Below, piece by piece: positions 8,638 through 24,200 of a stretch of 64,000 nucleotides of DNA (position 1 is the stretch's first letter; each line of letters begins with the position of its first letter). The position numbers were made by a program, and so were the translations under genes. This DNA is from Auanema rhodensis (Eukaryota > Nematoda > Chromadorea > Rhabditida > Rhabditidae). Where the stretch lies: NCBI GenBank assembly GCA_964057225.1, contig OZ059900.1, positions 10,426,501 through 10,490,500 on the forward strand, written 5' to 3'. The notes beneath the pieces are model-generated. The model had not been told where the DNA came from. It worked only from the letters and a program-made list of their open reading frames with translations, and did not search any database.

Positions 8638-11600
8638 TTGGAATCCCCTCGAAAGAGCGGGACATCAGCATATCAAAGCTTCAGATATAACAGGGTTGTA
8701 ATATCTACAGCCTTCTTTAAAGAAAACAGCGGATTCAAAAGAAATAAAATAAACTGTAGTTTGCTTTCATCTACAGTATGTATAGTTACATATATACATA
8801 TAATTAACTTCCATATGATTACGTACATTTCGGGAGAGGGAGATATGGTTACCGAAAACTCGAATGATATACGGATATCACCATCATAGGCCATGTTGCA
8901 TGATGTTCTACAGTCAACTTCTCTGGTTCCTTTGCAATATTCCGTGAAAATCTTTCGCCTTTTACTAAAGATTTCCGTGCATAGGGACGCATATGAGTAT
9001 CTTTCTTTTTGGAATCCCCTCGAAAGAGCGGGACATCAGCATATCAAAGCTTCAGATATAACAGGGTTGTAATATCTACAGCCTTCTTTAAAGAAAACAG
9101 CGGATTCAAAAGAAATAAAATAAACTGTAGTTTGCTTTCATCTACAGTATGTATAGTTACATATATACATATAATTAACTTTCATATGATTACGTACATT
9201 TCGGGAGAGTGAGATATGGTTACCGAAAACTCGAATGATATACGGATATCACCATCATAGGCCATGTTGCATGATGTTATACAGTCAACTTCTCTGGTTC
9301 CTTTGCAATATTCCGTGAAAATCTTTCGCCTTTTACTAAAGATTTCCGTGCATAGGGACGCATATGAGTATCTTTCTTTTTGGAATCCCCTCGAAAGAGC
9401 GGGACATCAGCATATCAAAGCTTCAGATATAACAGGGTTGTAATATCTACAGCCTTCTTTAAAGAAAACAGCGGATTCAAAAGAAATAAAATAAACTGTA
9501 GTTTGCTTTCATCTACAGTATGTATAGTTACATATATACATATAATTAACTTTCATATGATTACGTACATTTCGGGAGAGTGAGATATGGTTACCGAAAA
9601 CTCGAATGATATACGGATATCACCATCATAGGCCATGTTGCATGATGTTATACAGTCAACTTCTCTGGTTCCTTTGCAATATTCCGTGAAAATCTTTCGC
9701 CTTTTACTAAAGATTTCCGTGCATAGGGACGCATATGAGTATCTTTCTTTTTGGAATCCCCTCGAAAGAGCGGGACATCAGCATATCAAAGCTTCAGATA
9801 TAACAGGGTTGTAATATCTACAGCCTTCTTTAAAGAAAACAGCGGATTCAAAAGAAATAAAATAAACTGTAGTTTGCTTTCATCTACAGTATGTATAGTT
9901 ACATATATACATATAATTAACTTCCATATGATTACGTACATTTCGGGAGAGTGAGATATGGTTACCGAAAACTCGAATGATATACGGATATCACCATCAT
10001 AGGCCATGTTGCATGATGTTCTACAGTCAACTTCTCTGGTTCCTTTGCAATATTCCGTGAAAATCTTTCGCCTTTTACTAAAGATTTCCGTGCATAGGGA
10101 CGCATATGAGTATCTTTCTTTTTGGAATCCCCTCGAAAGAGCGGGACATCAGCATATCAAAGCTTCAGATATAACAGGGTTGTAATATCTACAGCCTTCT
10201 TTAAAGAAAACAGCGGATTCAAAAGAAATAAAATAAACTGTAGTTTGCTTTCATCTACAGTATGTATAGTTACATATATACATATAATTAACTTCCATAT
10301 GATTACGTACATTTCGGGAGAGTGAGATATGGTTACCGAAAACTCGAATGATATACGGATATCACCATCATAGGCCATGTTGCATGATGTTATACAGTCA
10401 ACTTCTCTGGTTCCTTTGCAATATTCCGTGAAAATCTTTCGCCTTTTACTAAAGATTTCCGTGCATAGGGACGCATATGAGTATCTTTCTTTTTGGAATC
10501 CCCTCGAAAGAGCGGGACATCAGCATATCAAAGCTTCAGATATAACAGGGTTGTAATATCTACAGCCTTCTTTAAAGAAAACAGCGGATTCAAAAGAAAT
10601 AAAATAAACTGTAGTTTGCTTTCATCTACAGTATGTATAGTTACATATATACATATAATTAACTTCCATATGATTACGTACATTTCGGGAGAGGGAGATA
10701 TGGTTACCGAAAACTCGAATGATATACGGATATCACCATCATAGGCCATGTTGCATGATGTTCTACAGTCAACTTCTCTGGTTCCTTTGCAATATTCCGT
10801 GAAAATCTTTCGCCTTTTACTAAAGATTTCCGTGCATAGGGACGCATATGAGTATCTTTCTTTTTGGAATCCCCTCGAAAGAGCGGGACATCAGCATATC
10901 AAAGCTTCAGATATAACAGGGTTGTAATATCTACAGCCTTCTTTAAAGAAAACAGCGGATTCAAAAGAAATAAAATAAACTGTAGTTTGCTTTTATCTAC
11001 AGTATGTATAGTTACATATATACATATAATTAACTTTCATATGATTACGTACATTTCGGGAGAGTGAGATATGGTTACCGAAAACTCGAATGATATACGG
11101 ATATCACCATCATAGGCCATGTTGCATGATGTTATACAGTCAACTTCTCTGGTTCCTTTGCAATATTCCGTGAAAATCTTTCGCCTTTTACTAAAGATTT
11201 CCGTGCATAGGGACGCATATGAGTATCTTTCTTTTTGGAATCCCCTCGAAAGAGCGGGACATCAGCATATCAAAGCTTCAGATATAACAGGGTTGTAATA
11301 TCTACAGCCTTCTTTAAAGAAAACAGCGGATTCAAAAGAAATAAAATAAACTGTAGTTTGCTTTCATCTACAGTATGTATAGTTACATATATACATATAA
11401 TTAACTTCCATATGATTACGTACATTTCGGGAGAGGGAGATATGGTTACCGAAAACTCGAATGATATACGGATATCACCATCATAGGCCATGTTGCATGA
11501 TGTTCTACAGTCAACTTCTCTGGTTCCTTTGCAATATTCCGTGAAAATCTTTCGCCTTTTACTAAAGATTTCCGTGCATAGGGACGCATATGAGTATCTT

Positions 11601-14201
11601 TCTTTTTGGAATCCCCTCGAAAGAGCGGGACATCAGCATATCAAACTTCAGATATAACAGGGTTGTAATATCTACAGCCTTCTTTAAAGAAAACAGCGGA
11701 TTCAAAAGAAATAAAATAAACTGTAGTTTGCTTTCATCTACAGTATGTATAGTTACATATATACATATAATTAACTTTCATATGATTACGTACATTTCGG
11801 GAGAGTGAGATATGGTTACCGAAAACTCGAATGATATACGGATATCACCATCATAGGCCATGTTGCATGATGTTATACAGTCAACTTCTCTGGTTCCTTT
11901 GCAATATTCCGTGAAAATCTTTCGCCTTTTACTAAAGATTTCCGTGCATAGGGACGCATATGAGTATCTTTCTTTTTGGAATCCCCTCGAAAGAGCGGGA
12001 CATCAGCATATCAAAGCTTCAGATATAACAGGGTTGTAATATCTACAGCCTTCTTTAAAGAAAACAGCGGATTCAAAAGAAATAAAATAAACTGTAGTTT
12101 GCTTTCATCTACAGTATGTATAGTTACATATATACATATAATTAACTTTCATATGATTACGTACATTTCGGGAGAGTGAGATATGGTTACCGAAAACTCG
12201 AATGATATACGGATATCACCATCATAGGCCATGTTGCATGATGTTATACAGTCAACTTCTCTGGTTCCTTTGCAATATTCCGTGAAAATCTTTCGCCTTT
12301 TACTAAAGATTTCCGTGCATAGGGACGCATATGAGTATCTTTCTTTTTGGAATCCCCTCGAAAGAGCGGGACATCAGCATATCAAAGCTTCAGATATAAC
12401 AGGGTTGTAATATCTACAGCCTTCTTTAAAGAAAACAGCGGATTCAAAAGAAATAAAATAAACTGTAGTTTGCTTTCATCTACAGTATGTATAGTTACAT
12501 ATATACATATAATTAACTTCCATATGATTACGTACATTTCGGGAGAGTGAGATATGGTTACCGAAAACTCGAATGATATACGGATATCACCATCATAGGC
12601 CATGTTGCATGATGTTCTACAGTCAACTTCTCTGGTTCCTTTGCAATATTCCGTGAAAATCTTTCGCCTTTTACTAAAGATTTCCGTGCATAGGGACGCA
12701 TATGAGTATCTTTCTTTTTGGAATCCCCTCGAAAGAGCGGGACATCAGCATATCAAAGCTTCAGATATAACAGGGTTGTAATATCTACAGCCTTCTTTAA
12801 AGAAAACAGCGGATTCAAAAGAAATAAAATAAACTGTAGTTTGCTTTCATCTACAGTATGTATAGTTACATATATACATATAATTAACTTCCATATGATT
12901 ACGTACATTTCGGGAGAGTGAGATATGGTTACCGAAAACTCGAATGATATACGGATATCACCATCATAGGCCATGTTGCATGATGTTATACAGTCAACTT
13001 CTCTGGTTCCTTTGCAATATTCCGTGAAAATCTTTCGCCTTTTACTAAAGATTTCCGTGCATAGGGACGCATATGAGTATCTTTCTTTTTGGAATCCCCT
13101 CGAAAGAGCGGGACATCAGCATATCAAAGCTTCAGATATAACAGGGTTGTAATATCTACAGCCTTCTTTAAAGAAAACAGCGGATTCAAAAGAAATAAAA
13201 TAAACTGTAGTTTGCTTTCATCTACAGTATGTATAGTTACATATATACATATAATTAACTTCCATATGATTACGTACATTTCGGGAGAGTGAGATATGGT
13301 TACCGAAAACTCGAATGATATACGGATATCACCATCATAGGCCATGTTGCATGATGTTATACAGTCAACTTCTCTGGTTCCTTTGCAATATTCCGTGAAA
13401 ATCTTTCGCCTTTTACTAAAGATTTCCGTGCATAGGGACGCATATGAGTATCTTTCTTTTTGGAATCCCCTCGAAAGAGCGGGACATCAGCATATCAAAG
13501 CTTCAGATATAACAGGGTTGTAATATCTACAGCCTTCTTTAAAGAAAACAGCGGATTCAAAAGAAATAAAATAAACTGTAGTTTGCTTTCATCTACAGTA
13601 TGTATAGTTACATATATACATATAATTAACTTTCATATGATTACGTACATTTCGGGAGAGTGAGATATGGTTACCGAAAACTCGAATGATATACGGATAT
13701 CACCATCATAGGCCATGTTGCATGATGTTATACAGTCAACTTCTCTGGTTCCTTTGCAATATTCCGTGAAAATCTTTCGCCTTTTACTAAAGATTTCCGT
13801 GCATAGGGACGCATATGAGTATCTTTCTTTTTGGAATCCCCTCGAAAGAGCGGGACATCAGCATATCAAAGCTTCAGATATAACAGGGTTGTAATATCTA
13901 CAGCCTTCTTTAAAGAAAACAGCGGATTCAAAAGAAATAAAATAAACTGTAGTTTGCTTTCATCTACAGTATGTATAGTTACATGTATACATATAATTAA
14001 CTTCCATATGATTACGTACATTTCGGGAGAGTGAGATATGGTTACCGAAAACTCGAATGATATACGGATATCACCATCATAGGCCATGTTGCATGATGTT
14101 ATACAGTCAACTTCTCTGGTTCCTTTGCAATATTCCGTGAAAATCTTTCGCCTTTTACTAAAGATTTCCGTGCATAGGGACGCATATGAGTATCTTTCTT
14201 T

Positions 14202-15675
14202 TTGGAATCCCCTCGAAAGAGCGGGACATCAGCATATCAAAGCTTCAGATATAACAGGGTTGTAATATCTACAGCCTTCTTTAAAGAAAACAGCGGATTC
14301 AAAAGAAATAAAATAAACTGTAGTTTGCTTTCATCTACAGTATGTATAGTTACATATATACATATAATTAACTTCCATATGATTACGTACATTTCGGGAG
14401 AGTGAGATATGGTTACCGACAACTCGAATGATATACGGATATCACCATCATAGGCCATGTTGCATGATGTTATACAGTCAACTTCTCTGGTTCCTTTGCA
14501 ATATTCCGTGAAAATCTTTCGCCTTTTACTAAAGATTTCCGTGCATAGGGACGCATATGAGTATCTTTCTTTTTGGAATCCCCTCGAAAGAGCGGGACAT
14601 CAGCATATCAAAGCTTCAGATATAACAGGGTTGTAATCAGCCTTCTTTAAAGAAAACAGCGGATTCAAAAGAAATAAAATAAACTGTAGTTTGCTTTTAT
14701 CTACAGTATGTATAGTTACATATATACATATAATTAACTTCCATATGATTACGTACATTTCGGGAGAGTGAGATATGGTTACCGACAACTCGAATGATAT
14801 ACGGATATCACCATCATAGGCCATGTTGCATGATGTTATACAGTCAACTTCTCTGGTTCCTTTGCAATATTCCGTGAAAATCTTTCGCCTTTTACTAAAG
14901 ATTTCCGTGCATAGGGACGCATATGAGTATCTTTCTTTTTGGAATCCCCTCGAAAGAGCGGGACATCAGCATATCAAAGCTTCTGATATAACAGGGTTGT
15001 AATATCTACAGCCTTCTTTAAAGAAAACAGCGGATTCAAAAGAAATAAAATAAACTGTAGTTTGCTTTCATCTACAGTATGTATAGTTACATATATACAT
15101 ATAATTAACTTCCATATGATTACGTACATTTCGGGAGAGTGAGATATGGTTACCGACAACTCGAATGATATACGGATATCACCATCATAGGCCATGTTGC
15201 ATGATGTTATACAGTCAACTTCTCTGGTTCCTTTGCAATATTCCGTGAAAATCTTTCGCCTTTTACTAAAGATTTCCGTGCATAGGGACGCATATGAGTA
15301 TCTTTCTTTTTGGAATCCCCTCGAAAGAGCGGGACATCAGCATATCAAAGCTTCAGATATAACAGGGTTGTAATCAGCCTTCTTTAAAGAAAACAGCGGA
15401 TTCAAAAGAAATAAAATAAACTGTAGTTTGCTTTTATCTACAGTATGTATAGTTACATATATACATATAATTAACTTCCATATGATTACGTACATTTCGG
15501 GAGAGTGAGATATGGTTACCGACAACTCGAATGATATACGGATATCACCATCATAGGCCATGTTGCATGATGTTATACAGTCAACTTCTCTGGTTCCTTT
15601 GCAATATTCCGTGAAAATCTTTCGCCTTTTACTAAAGATTTCCGTGCATAGGGACGCATATGAGTATCTTTCTTT
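14202..15675 (+). repeat. Higher-order repeat: two copies of a 737-bp dimer
   Basis: Each dimer is a 371-bp plus a 366-bp monomer. All four monomers share ACCGACAACTCG in place of ACCGAAAACTCG (14420, 14786, 15157, 15523), and both short monomers share TTTTATCTACAG (about 14696 and 15433). The marker occurs nowhere else that I noticed. Confidence 0.85.
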
Positions 15676-18272
15676 TTGGAATCCCCTCGAAAGAGCGGGA
15701 CATCAGCATATCAAAGCTTCTGATATAACAGGGTTGTAATATCTACAGCCTTCTTTAAAGAAAACAGCGGATTCAAAAGAAATAAAATAAACTGTAGTTT
15801 GCTTTCATCTACAGTATGTATAGTTACATATATACATATAATTAACTTCCATATGATTACGTACATTTCGGGAGAGTGAGATATGTTTACCGAAAACTCG
15901 AATGATATACGGATATCACCATCATAGGCCATGTTGCATGATGTTATACAGTCAACTTCTCTGGTTCCTTTGCAATATTCCGTGAAAATCTTTCGCCTTT
16001 TACTAAAGATTTCCGTGCATAGGGACGCATATGAGTATCTTTCTTTTTGGAATCAACTCGAAAGAGCGGGACATCAGCATATCAAAGCTTCTGATATAAC
16101 AGGGTTGTAATATCTACAGCCTTCTTTAAAGAAAACAGCGGATACAAAAGAAATAAAATAAACTGTAGTTTGCTTTCATCTACAGTATGTATAGTTACAT
16201 ATATACATATAATTAACTTCCATATGATTACGTACATTTCGGGAGAGTGAGATATGGTTACCGAAAACTCGAATGATATACGGATATCACCATCATAGGC
16301 CATATTGCATGATGTTATACAGTCAACTTCTCTGGTTCCTTTGCAATATTCCGTGAAAATCTTTCGCCTTTTACTAAAGATTTCCGTGCATAGGGACGCA
16401 TATGAGTATCTTTCTTTTTGGAATCCCCTCGAAAGAGCGGGACATCAGCATATCAAAGCTTCTGATATAACAGGGTTGTAATATCTACAGCCTTCTTTAA
16501 AGAAAACAGCGGATACAAAAGAAATAAAATAAACTGTAGTTTGCTTTCATCTACAGTATGTATAGTTACATGTATACATATAAGTAACTTCCATATGATT
16601 ACGTACATTTCGGGAGAGTGAGATATGTTTACCGAAAACTCGAATGATATACGGATATCACCATCATAGGCCATGTTGCATGATGTTATACAGTCAACTT
16701 CTCTGGTTCCTTTGCAATATTCCGTGAAAATCTTTCGCCTTTTACTAAAGATTTCCGTGCATAGGGACGCATATGAGTATCTTTCTTTTTGGAATCAACT
16801 CGAAAGAGCGGGACATCAGCATATCAAAGCTTCTGATATAACAGGGTTGTAATATCTACAGCCTTCTTTAAAGAAAACAGCGGATACAAAAGAAATAAAA
16901 TAAACTGTAGTTTGCTTTCATCTACAGTATGTATAGTTACATATATACATATAATTAACTTCCATATGATTACGTACATTTCGGGAGAGTGAGATATGGT
17001 TACCGAAAACTCGAATGATATACGGATATCACCATCATAGGCCATATTGCATGATGTTATACAGTCAACTTCTCTGGTTCCTTTGCAATATTCCGTGAAA
17101 ATCTTTCGCCTTTTACTAAAGATTTCCGTGCATAGGGACGCATATGAGTATCTTTCTTTTTGGAATCCCCTCGAAAGAGCGGGACATCAGCATATCAAAG
17201 CTTCAGATATAACAGGGTTGTAATATCTACAGCCTTCTTTAAAGAAAACAGCGGATTCAAAAGAAATAAAATAAACTGTAGTTTGCTTTCATCTACAGTA
17301 TGTATAGTTACATATATACATATAATTAACTTTCATATGATTACGTACATTTCGGGAGAGTGAGATATGGTTACCGAAAACTCGAATGATATACGGATAT
17401 CACCATCATAGGCCATGTTGCATGATGTTATACAGTCAACTTCTCTGGTTCCTTTGCAATATTCCGTGAAAATCTTTCGCCTTTTACTAAAGATTTCCGT
17501 GCATAGGGACGCATATGAGTATCTTTCTTTTTGGAATCCCCTCGAAAGAGCGGGACATCAGCATATCAAAGCTTCTGATATAACAGGGTTGTAATATCTA
17601 CAGCCTTCTTTAAAGAAAACAGCGGATACAAAAGGAATAAAATAAACTGTAGTTTGCTTTCATCTACAGTATGTATAGTTACATGTATACATATAATTAA
17701 CTTCCATATGATTACGTACATTTCGGGAGAGTGAGATATGTTTACCGAAAACTCGAATGATATACGGATATCACCATCATAGGCCATGTTGCATGATGTT
17801 ATACAGTCAACTTCTCTGGTTCCTTTGCAATATTCCGTGAAAATCTTTCGCCTTTTACTAAAGATTTCCGTGCATAGGGACGCATATGAGTATCTTTCTT
17901 TTTGGAATCAACTCGAAAGAGCGGGACATCAGCATATCAAAGCTTCTGATATAACAGGGTTGTAATATCTACAGCCTTCTTTAAAGAAAACAGCGGATAC
18001 AAAAGAAATAAAATAAACTGTAGTTTGCTTTCATCTACAGTATGTATAGTTACATATATACATATAATTAACTTCCATATGATTACGTACATTTCGGGAG
18101 AGTGAGATATGGTTACCGAAAACTCGAATGATATACGGATATCACCATCATAGGCCATATTGCATGATGTTATACAGTCAACTTCTCTGGTTCCTTTGCA
18201 ATATTCCGTGAAAATCTTTCGCCTTTTACTAAAGATTTCCGTGCATAGGGACGCATATGAGTATCTTTCTTT
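15676..18272 (+). repeat. Divergent dimeric satellite block interrupted by one ordinary monomer
   Basis: Monomers alternate between type A (GATATGTTTACC; starts 15676, 16418, 17531) and type B (GGAATCAACTCG plus CATATTGCATG; starts 16047, 16789, 17902), a 742-bp dimer. An ordinary monomer at 17160-17530 sits between the second and third dimers. GCTTCTGAT and GATACAAAAG are shared by most of these and by the last copies of array 1. Confidence 0.85.
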
Positions 18273-21200
18273 TTGGAATCCCCTCGAAAGAGCGGGACAT
18301 CAGCATATCAAAGCTTCAGATATAACAGGGTTGTAATATCTACAGCCTTCTTTAAAGAAAACAGCGGATTCAAAAGAAATAAAATAAACTGTAGTTTGCT
18401 TTCATCTACAGTATGTATAGTTACATATATACATATAATTAACTTTCATATGATTACGTACATTTCGGGAGAGTGAGATATGGTTACCGAAAACTCGAAT
18501 GATATACGGATATCACCATCATAGGCCATGTTGCATGATGTTATACAGTCAACTTCTCTGGTTCCTTTGCAATATTCCGTGAAAATCTTTCGCCTTTTAC
18601 TAAAGATTTCCGTGCATAGGGACGCATATGAGTATCTTTCTTTTTGGAATCCCCTCGAAAGAGCGGGACATCAGCATATCAAAGCTTCAGATATAACAGG
18701 GTTGTAATATCTACAGCCTTCTTTAAAGAAAACAGCGGATTCAAAAGAAATAAAATAAACTGTAGTTTGCTTTCATCTACAGTATGTTTAGTTACATATA
18801 TACATATAATTAACTTCCATATGATTACGTACATTTCGGGAGAGTGAGATATGGTTACCGAAAACTCGAATGATATACGGATATCACCATCATAGGCCAT
18901 GTTGCATGATGTTATACAGTCAACTTCTCTGGTTCCTTTGCAATATTCCGTGAAAATCTTTCGCCTTTTACTAAAGATTTCCGTGCATAGGGACGCATAT
19001 GAGTATCTTTCTTTTTGGAATCCCCTCGAAAGAGCGGGACATCAGCATATCAAAGCTTCAGATATAACAGGGTTGTAATATCTACAGCCTTCTTTAAAGA
19101 AAACAGCGGATTCAAAAGAAATAAAATAAACTGTAGTTTGCTTTCATCTACAGTATGTATAGTTACATATATACATATAATTAACTTCCATATGATTACG
19201 TACATTTCGGGAGAGTGAGATATGGTTACCGAAAACTCGAATGATATACGGATATCACCATCATAGGCCATGTTGCATGATGTTATACAGTCAACTTCTC
19301 TGGTTCCTTTGCAATATTCCGTGAAAATCTTTCGCCTTTTACTAAAGATTTCCGTGCATAGGGACGCATATGAGTATCTTTCTTTTTGGAATCCCCTCGA
19401 AAGAGCGGGACATCAGCATATCAAAGCTTCAGATATAACAGGGTTGTAATATCTACAGCCTTCTTTAAAGAAAACAGCGGATTCAAAAGAAATAAAATAA
19501 ACTGTAGTTTGCTTTCATCTACAGTATGTATAGTTACATATATACATATAATTAACTTCCATATGATTACGTACATTTCGGGAGAGTGAGATATGGTTAC
19601 CGAAAACTCGAATGATATACGGATATCACCATCATAGGCCATGTTGCATGATGTTATACAGTCAACTTCTCTGGTTCCTTTGCAATATTCCGTGAAAATC
19701 TTTCGCCTTTTACTAAAGATTTCCGTGCATAGGGACGCATATGAGTATCTTTCTTTTTGGAATCCCCTCGAAAGAGCGGGACATCAGCATATCAAAGCTT
19801 CAGATATAACAGGGTTGTAATATCTACAGCCTTCTTTAAAGAAAACAGCGGATTCAAAAGAAATAAAATAAACTGTAGTTTGCTTTCATCTACAGTATGT
19901 ATAGTTACATATATACATATAATTAACTTCCATATGATTACGTACATTTCGGGAGAGTGAGATATGGTTACCGAAAACTCGAATGATATACGGATATCAC
20001 CATCATAGGCCATGTTGCATGATGTTATACAGTCAACTTCTCTGGTTCCTTTGCAATATTCCGTGAAAATCTTTCGCCTTTTACTAAAGATTTCCGTGCA
20101 TAGGGACGCATATGAGTATCTTTCTTTTTGGAATCCCCTCGAAAGAGCGGGACATCAGCATATCAAAGCTTCAGATATAACAGGGTTGTAATATCTACAG
20201 CCTTCTTTAAAGAAAACAGCGGATTCAAAAGAAATAAAATAAACTGTAGTTTGCTTTCATCTATAGTATGTATAGTTACATATATACATATAATTAACTT
20301 TCATATGATTACGTACATTTCGGGAGAGTGAGATATGGTTACCGAAAACTCGAATGATATACGGATATCACCATCATAGGCCATGTTGCATGATGTTATA
20401 CAGTCAACTTCTCTGGTTCCTTTGCAATATTCCGTGAAAATCTTTCGCCTTTTACTAAAGATTTCCGTGCATAGGGACGCATATGAGTATCTTTCTTTTT
20501 GGAATCCCCTCGAAAGAGCGGGACATCAGCATATCAAAGCTTCAGATATAACAGGGTTGTAATCAGCCTTCTTTAAAGAAAACAGCGGATTCAAAAGAAA
20601 TAAAATAAACTGTAGTTTGCTTTCATCTACAGTATGTATAGTTACATGTATACATATAATTAACTTCCATATGATTACGTACATTTCGGGAGAGTGAGAT
20701 ATGGTTACCGAAAACTCGAATGATATACGGATATCACCATCATAGGCCATGTTGCATGATGTTATACAGTCAACTTCTCTGGTTCCTTTGCAATATTCCG
20801 TGAAAATCTTTCGCCTTTTACTAAAGATTTCCGTGCATAGGGACGCATATGAGTATCTTTCTTTTTGGAATCCCCTCGAAAGAGCGGGACATCAGCATAT
20901 CAAAGCTTCAGATATAACAGGGTTGTAATATCTACAGCCTTCTTTAAAGAAAACAGCGGATTCAAAAGAAATAAAATAAACTGTAGTTTGCTTTCATCTA
21001 CAGTATGTATAGTTACATATATACATATAATTAACTTCCATATGATTACGTACATTTCGGGAGAGTGAGATATGGTTACCGAAAACTCGAATGATATACG
21101 GATATCACCATCATAGGCCATGTTGCATGATGTTATACAGTCAACTTCTCTGGTTCCTTTGCAATATTCCGTGAAAATCTTTCGCCTTTTACTAAAGATT

Positions 21201-24200
21201 TCCGTGCATAGGGACGCATATGAGTATCTTTCTTTTTGGAATCCCCTCGAAAGAGCGGGACATCAGCATATCAAAGCTTCAGATATAACAGGGTTGTAAT
21301 ATCTACAGCCTTCTTTAAAGAAAACAGCGGATTCAAAAGAAATAAAATAAACTGTAGTTTGCTTTTATCTACAGTATGTATAGTTACATATATACATATA
21401 ATTAACTTTCATATGATTACGTACATTTCGGGAGAGTGAGATATGGTTACCGAAAACTCGAATGATATACGGATATCACCATCATAGGCCATGTTGCATG
21501 ATGTTATACAGTCAACTTCTCTGGTTCCTTTGCAATATTCCGTGAAAATCTTTCGCCTTTTACTAAAGATTTCCGTGCATAGGGACGCATATGAGTATCT
21601 TTCTTTTTGGAATCCCCTCGAAAGAGCGGGACATCAGCATATCAAAGCTTCAGATATAACAGGGTTGTAATATCTACAGCCTTCTTTAAAGAAAACAGCG
21701 GATTCAAAAGAAATAAAATAAACTGTAGTTTGCTTTCATCTACAGTATGTATAGTTACATATATACATATAATTAACTTTCATATGATTACGTACATTTC
21801 GGGAGAGTGAGATATGGTTACCGAAAACTCGAATGATATACGGATATCACCATCATAGGCCATGTTGCATGATGTTATACAGTCAACTTCTCTGGTTCCT
21901 TTGCAATATTCCGTGAAAATCTTTCGCCTTTTACTAAAGATTTCCGTGCATAGGGACGCATATGAGTATCTTTCTTTTTGGAATCCCCTCGAAAGAGCGG
22001 GACATCAGCATATCAAAGCTTCAGATATAACAGGGTTGTAATATCTACAGCCTTCTTTAAAGAAAACAGCGGATTCAAAAGAAATAAAATAAACTGTAGT
22101 TTGCTTTCATCTACAGTATGTATAGTTACATATATACATATAATTAACTTTCATATGATTACGTACATTTCGGGAGAGTGAGATATGGTTACCGAAAACT
22201 CGAATGATATACGGATATCACCATCATAGGCCATGTTGCATGATGTTATACAGTCAACTTCTCTGGTTCCTTTGCAATATTCCGTGAAAATCTTTCGCCT
22301 TTTACTAAAGATTTCCGTGCATAGGGACGCATATGAGTATCTTTCTTTTTGGAATCCCCTCGAAAGAGCGGGACATCAGCATATCAAAGCTTCAGATATA
22401 ACAGGGTTGTAATATCTACAGCCTTCTTTAAAGAAAACAGCGGATTCAAAAGAAATAAAATAAACTGTAGTTTGCTTTCATCTACAGTATGTATAGTTAC
22501 ATATATACATATAATTAACTTTCATATGATTACGTACATTTCGGGAGAGTGAGATATGGTTACCGAAAACTCGAATGATATACGGATATCACCATCATAG
22601 GCCATGTTGCATGATGTTCTACAGTCAACTTCTCTGGTTCCTTTGCAATATTCCGTGAAAATCTTTCGCCTTTTACTAAAGATTTCCGTGCATAGGGACG
22701 CATATGAGTATCTTTCTTTTTGGAATCCCCTCGAAAGAGCGGGACATCAGCATATCAAAGCTTCAGATATAACAGGGTTGTAATATCTACAGCCTTCTTT
22801 AAAGAAAACAGCGGATTCAAAAGAAATAAAATAAACTGTAGTTTGCTTTCATCTACAGTATGTATAGTTACATATATACATATAATTAACTTTCATATGA
22901 TTACGTACATTTCGGGAGAGTGAGATATGGTTACCGAAAACTCGAATGATATACGGATATCACCATCATAGGCCATGTTGCATGATGTTCTACAGTCAAC
23001 TTCTCTGGTTCCTTTGCAATATTCCGTGAAAATCTTTCGCCTTTTACTAAAGATTTCCGTGCATAGGGACGCATATGAGTATCTTTCTTTTTGGAATCCC
23101 CTCGAAAGAGCGGGACATCAGCATATCAAAGCTTCAGATATAACAGGGTTGTAATATCTACAGCCTTCTTTAAAGAAAACAGCGGATTCAAAAGAAATAA
23201 AATAAACTGTAGTTTGCTTTCATCTACAGTATGTATAGTTACATATATACATATAATTAACTTTCATATGATTACGTACATTTCGGGAGAGTGAGATATG
23301 GTTACCGAAAACTCGAATGATATACGGATATCACCATCATAGGCCATGTTGCATGATGTTCTACAGTCAACTTCTCTGGTTCCTTTGCAATATTCCGTGA
23401 AAATCTTTCGCCTTTTACTAAAGATTTCCGTGCATAGGGACGCATATGAGTATCTTTCTTTTTGGAATCCCCTCGAAAGAGCGGGACATCAGCATATCAA
23501 AGCTTCAGATATAACAGGGTTGTAATATCTACAGCCTTCTTTAAAGAAAACAGCGGATTCAAAAGAAATAAAATAAACTGTAGTTTGCTTTTATCTACAG
23601 TATGTATAGTTACATATATACATATAATTAACTTTCATATGATTACGTACATTTCGGGAGAGTGAGATATGGTTACCGAAAACTCGAATGATATACGGAT
23701 ATCACCATCATAGGCCATGTTGCATGATGTTATACAGTCAACTTCTCTGGTTCCTTTGCAATATTCCGTGAAAATCTTTCGCCTTTTACTAAAGATTTCC
23801 GTGCATAGGGACGCATATGAGTATCTTTCTTTTTGGAATCCCCTCGAAAGAGCGGGACATCAGCATATCAAAGCTTCAGATATAACAGGGTTGTAATATC
23901 TACAGCCTTCTTTAAAGAAAACAGCGGATTCAAAAGAAATAAAATAAACTGTAGTTTGCTTTCATCTACAGTATGTATAGTTACATGTATACATATAATT
24001 AACTTCCATATGATTACGTACATTTCGGGAGAGTGAGATATGGTTACCGAAAACTCGAATGATATACGGATATCACCATCATAGGCCATGTTGCATGATG
24101 TTATACAGTCAACTTCTCTGGTTCCTTTGCAATATTCCGTGAAAATCTTTCGCCTTTTACTAAAGATTTCCGTGCATAGGGACGCATATGAGTATCTTTC

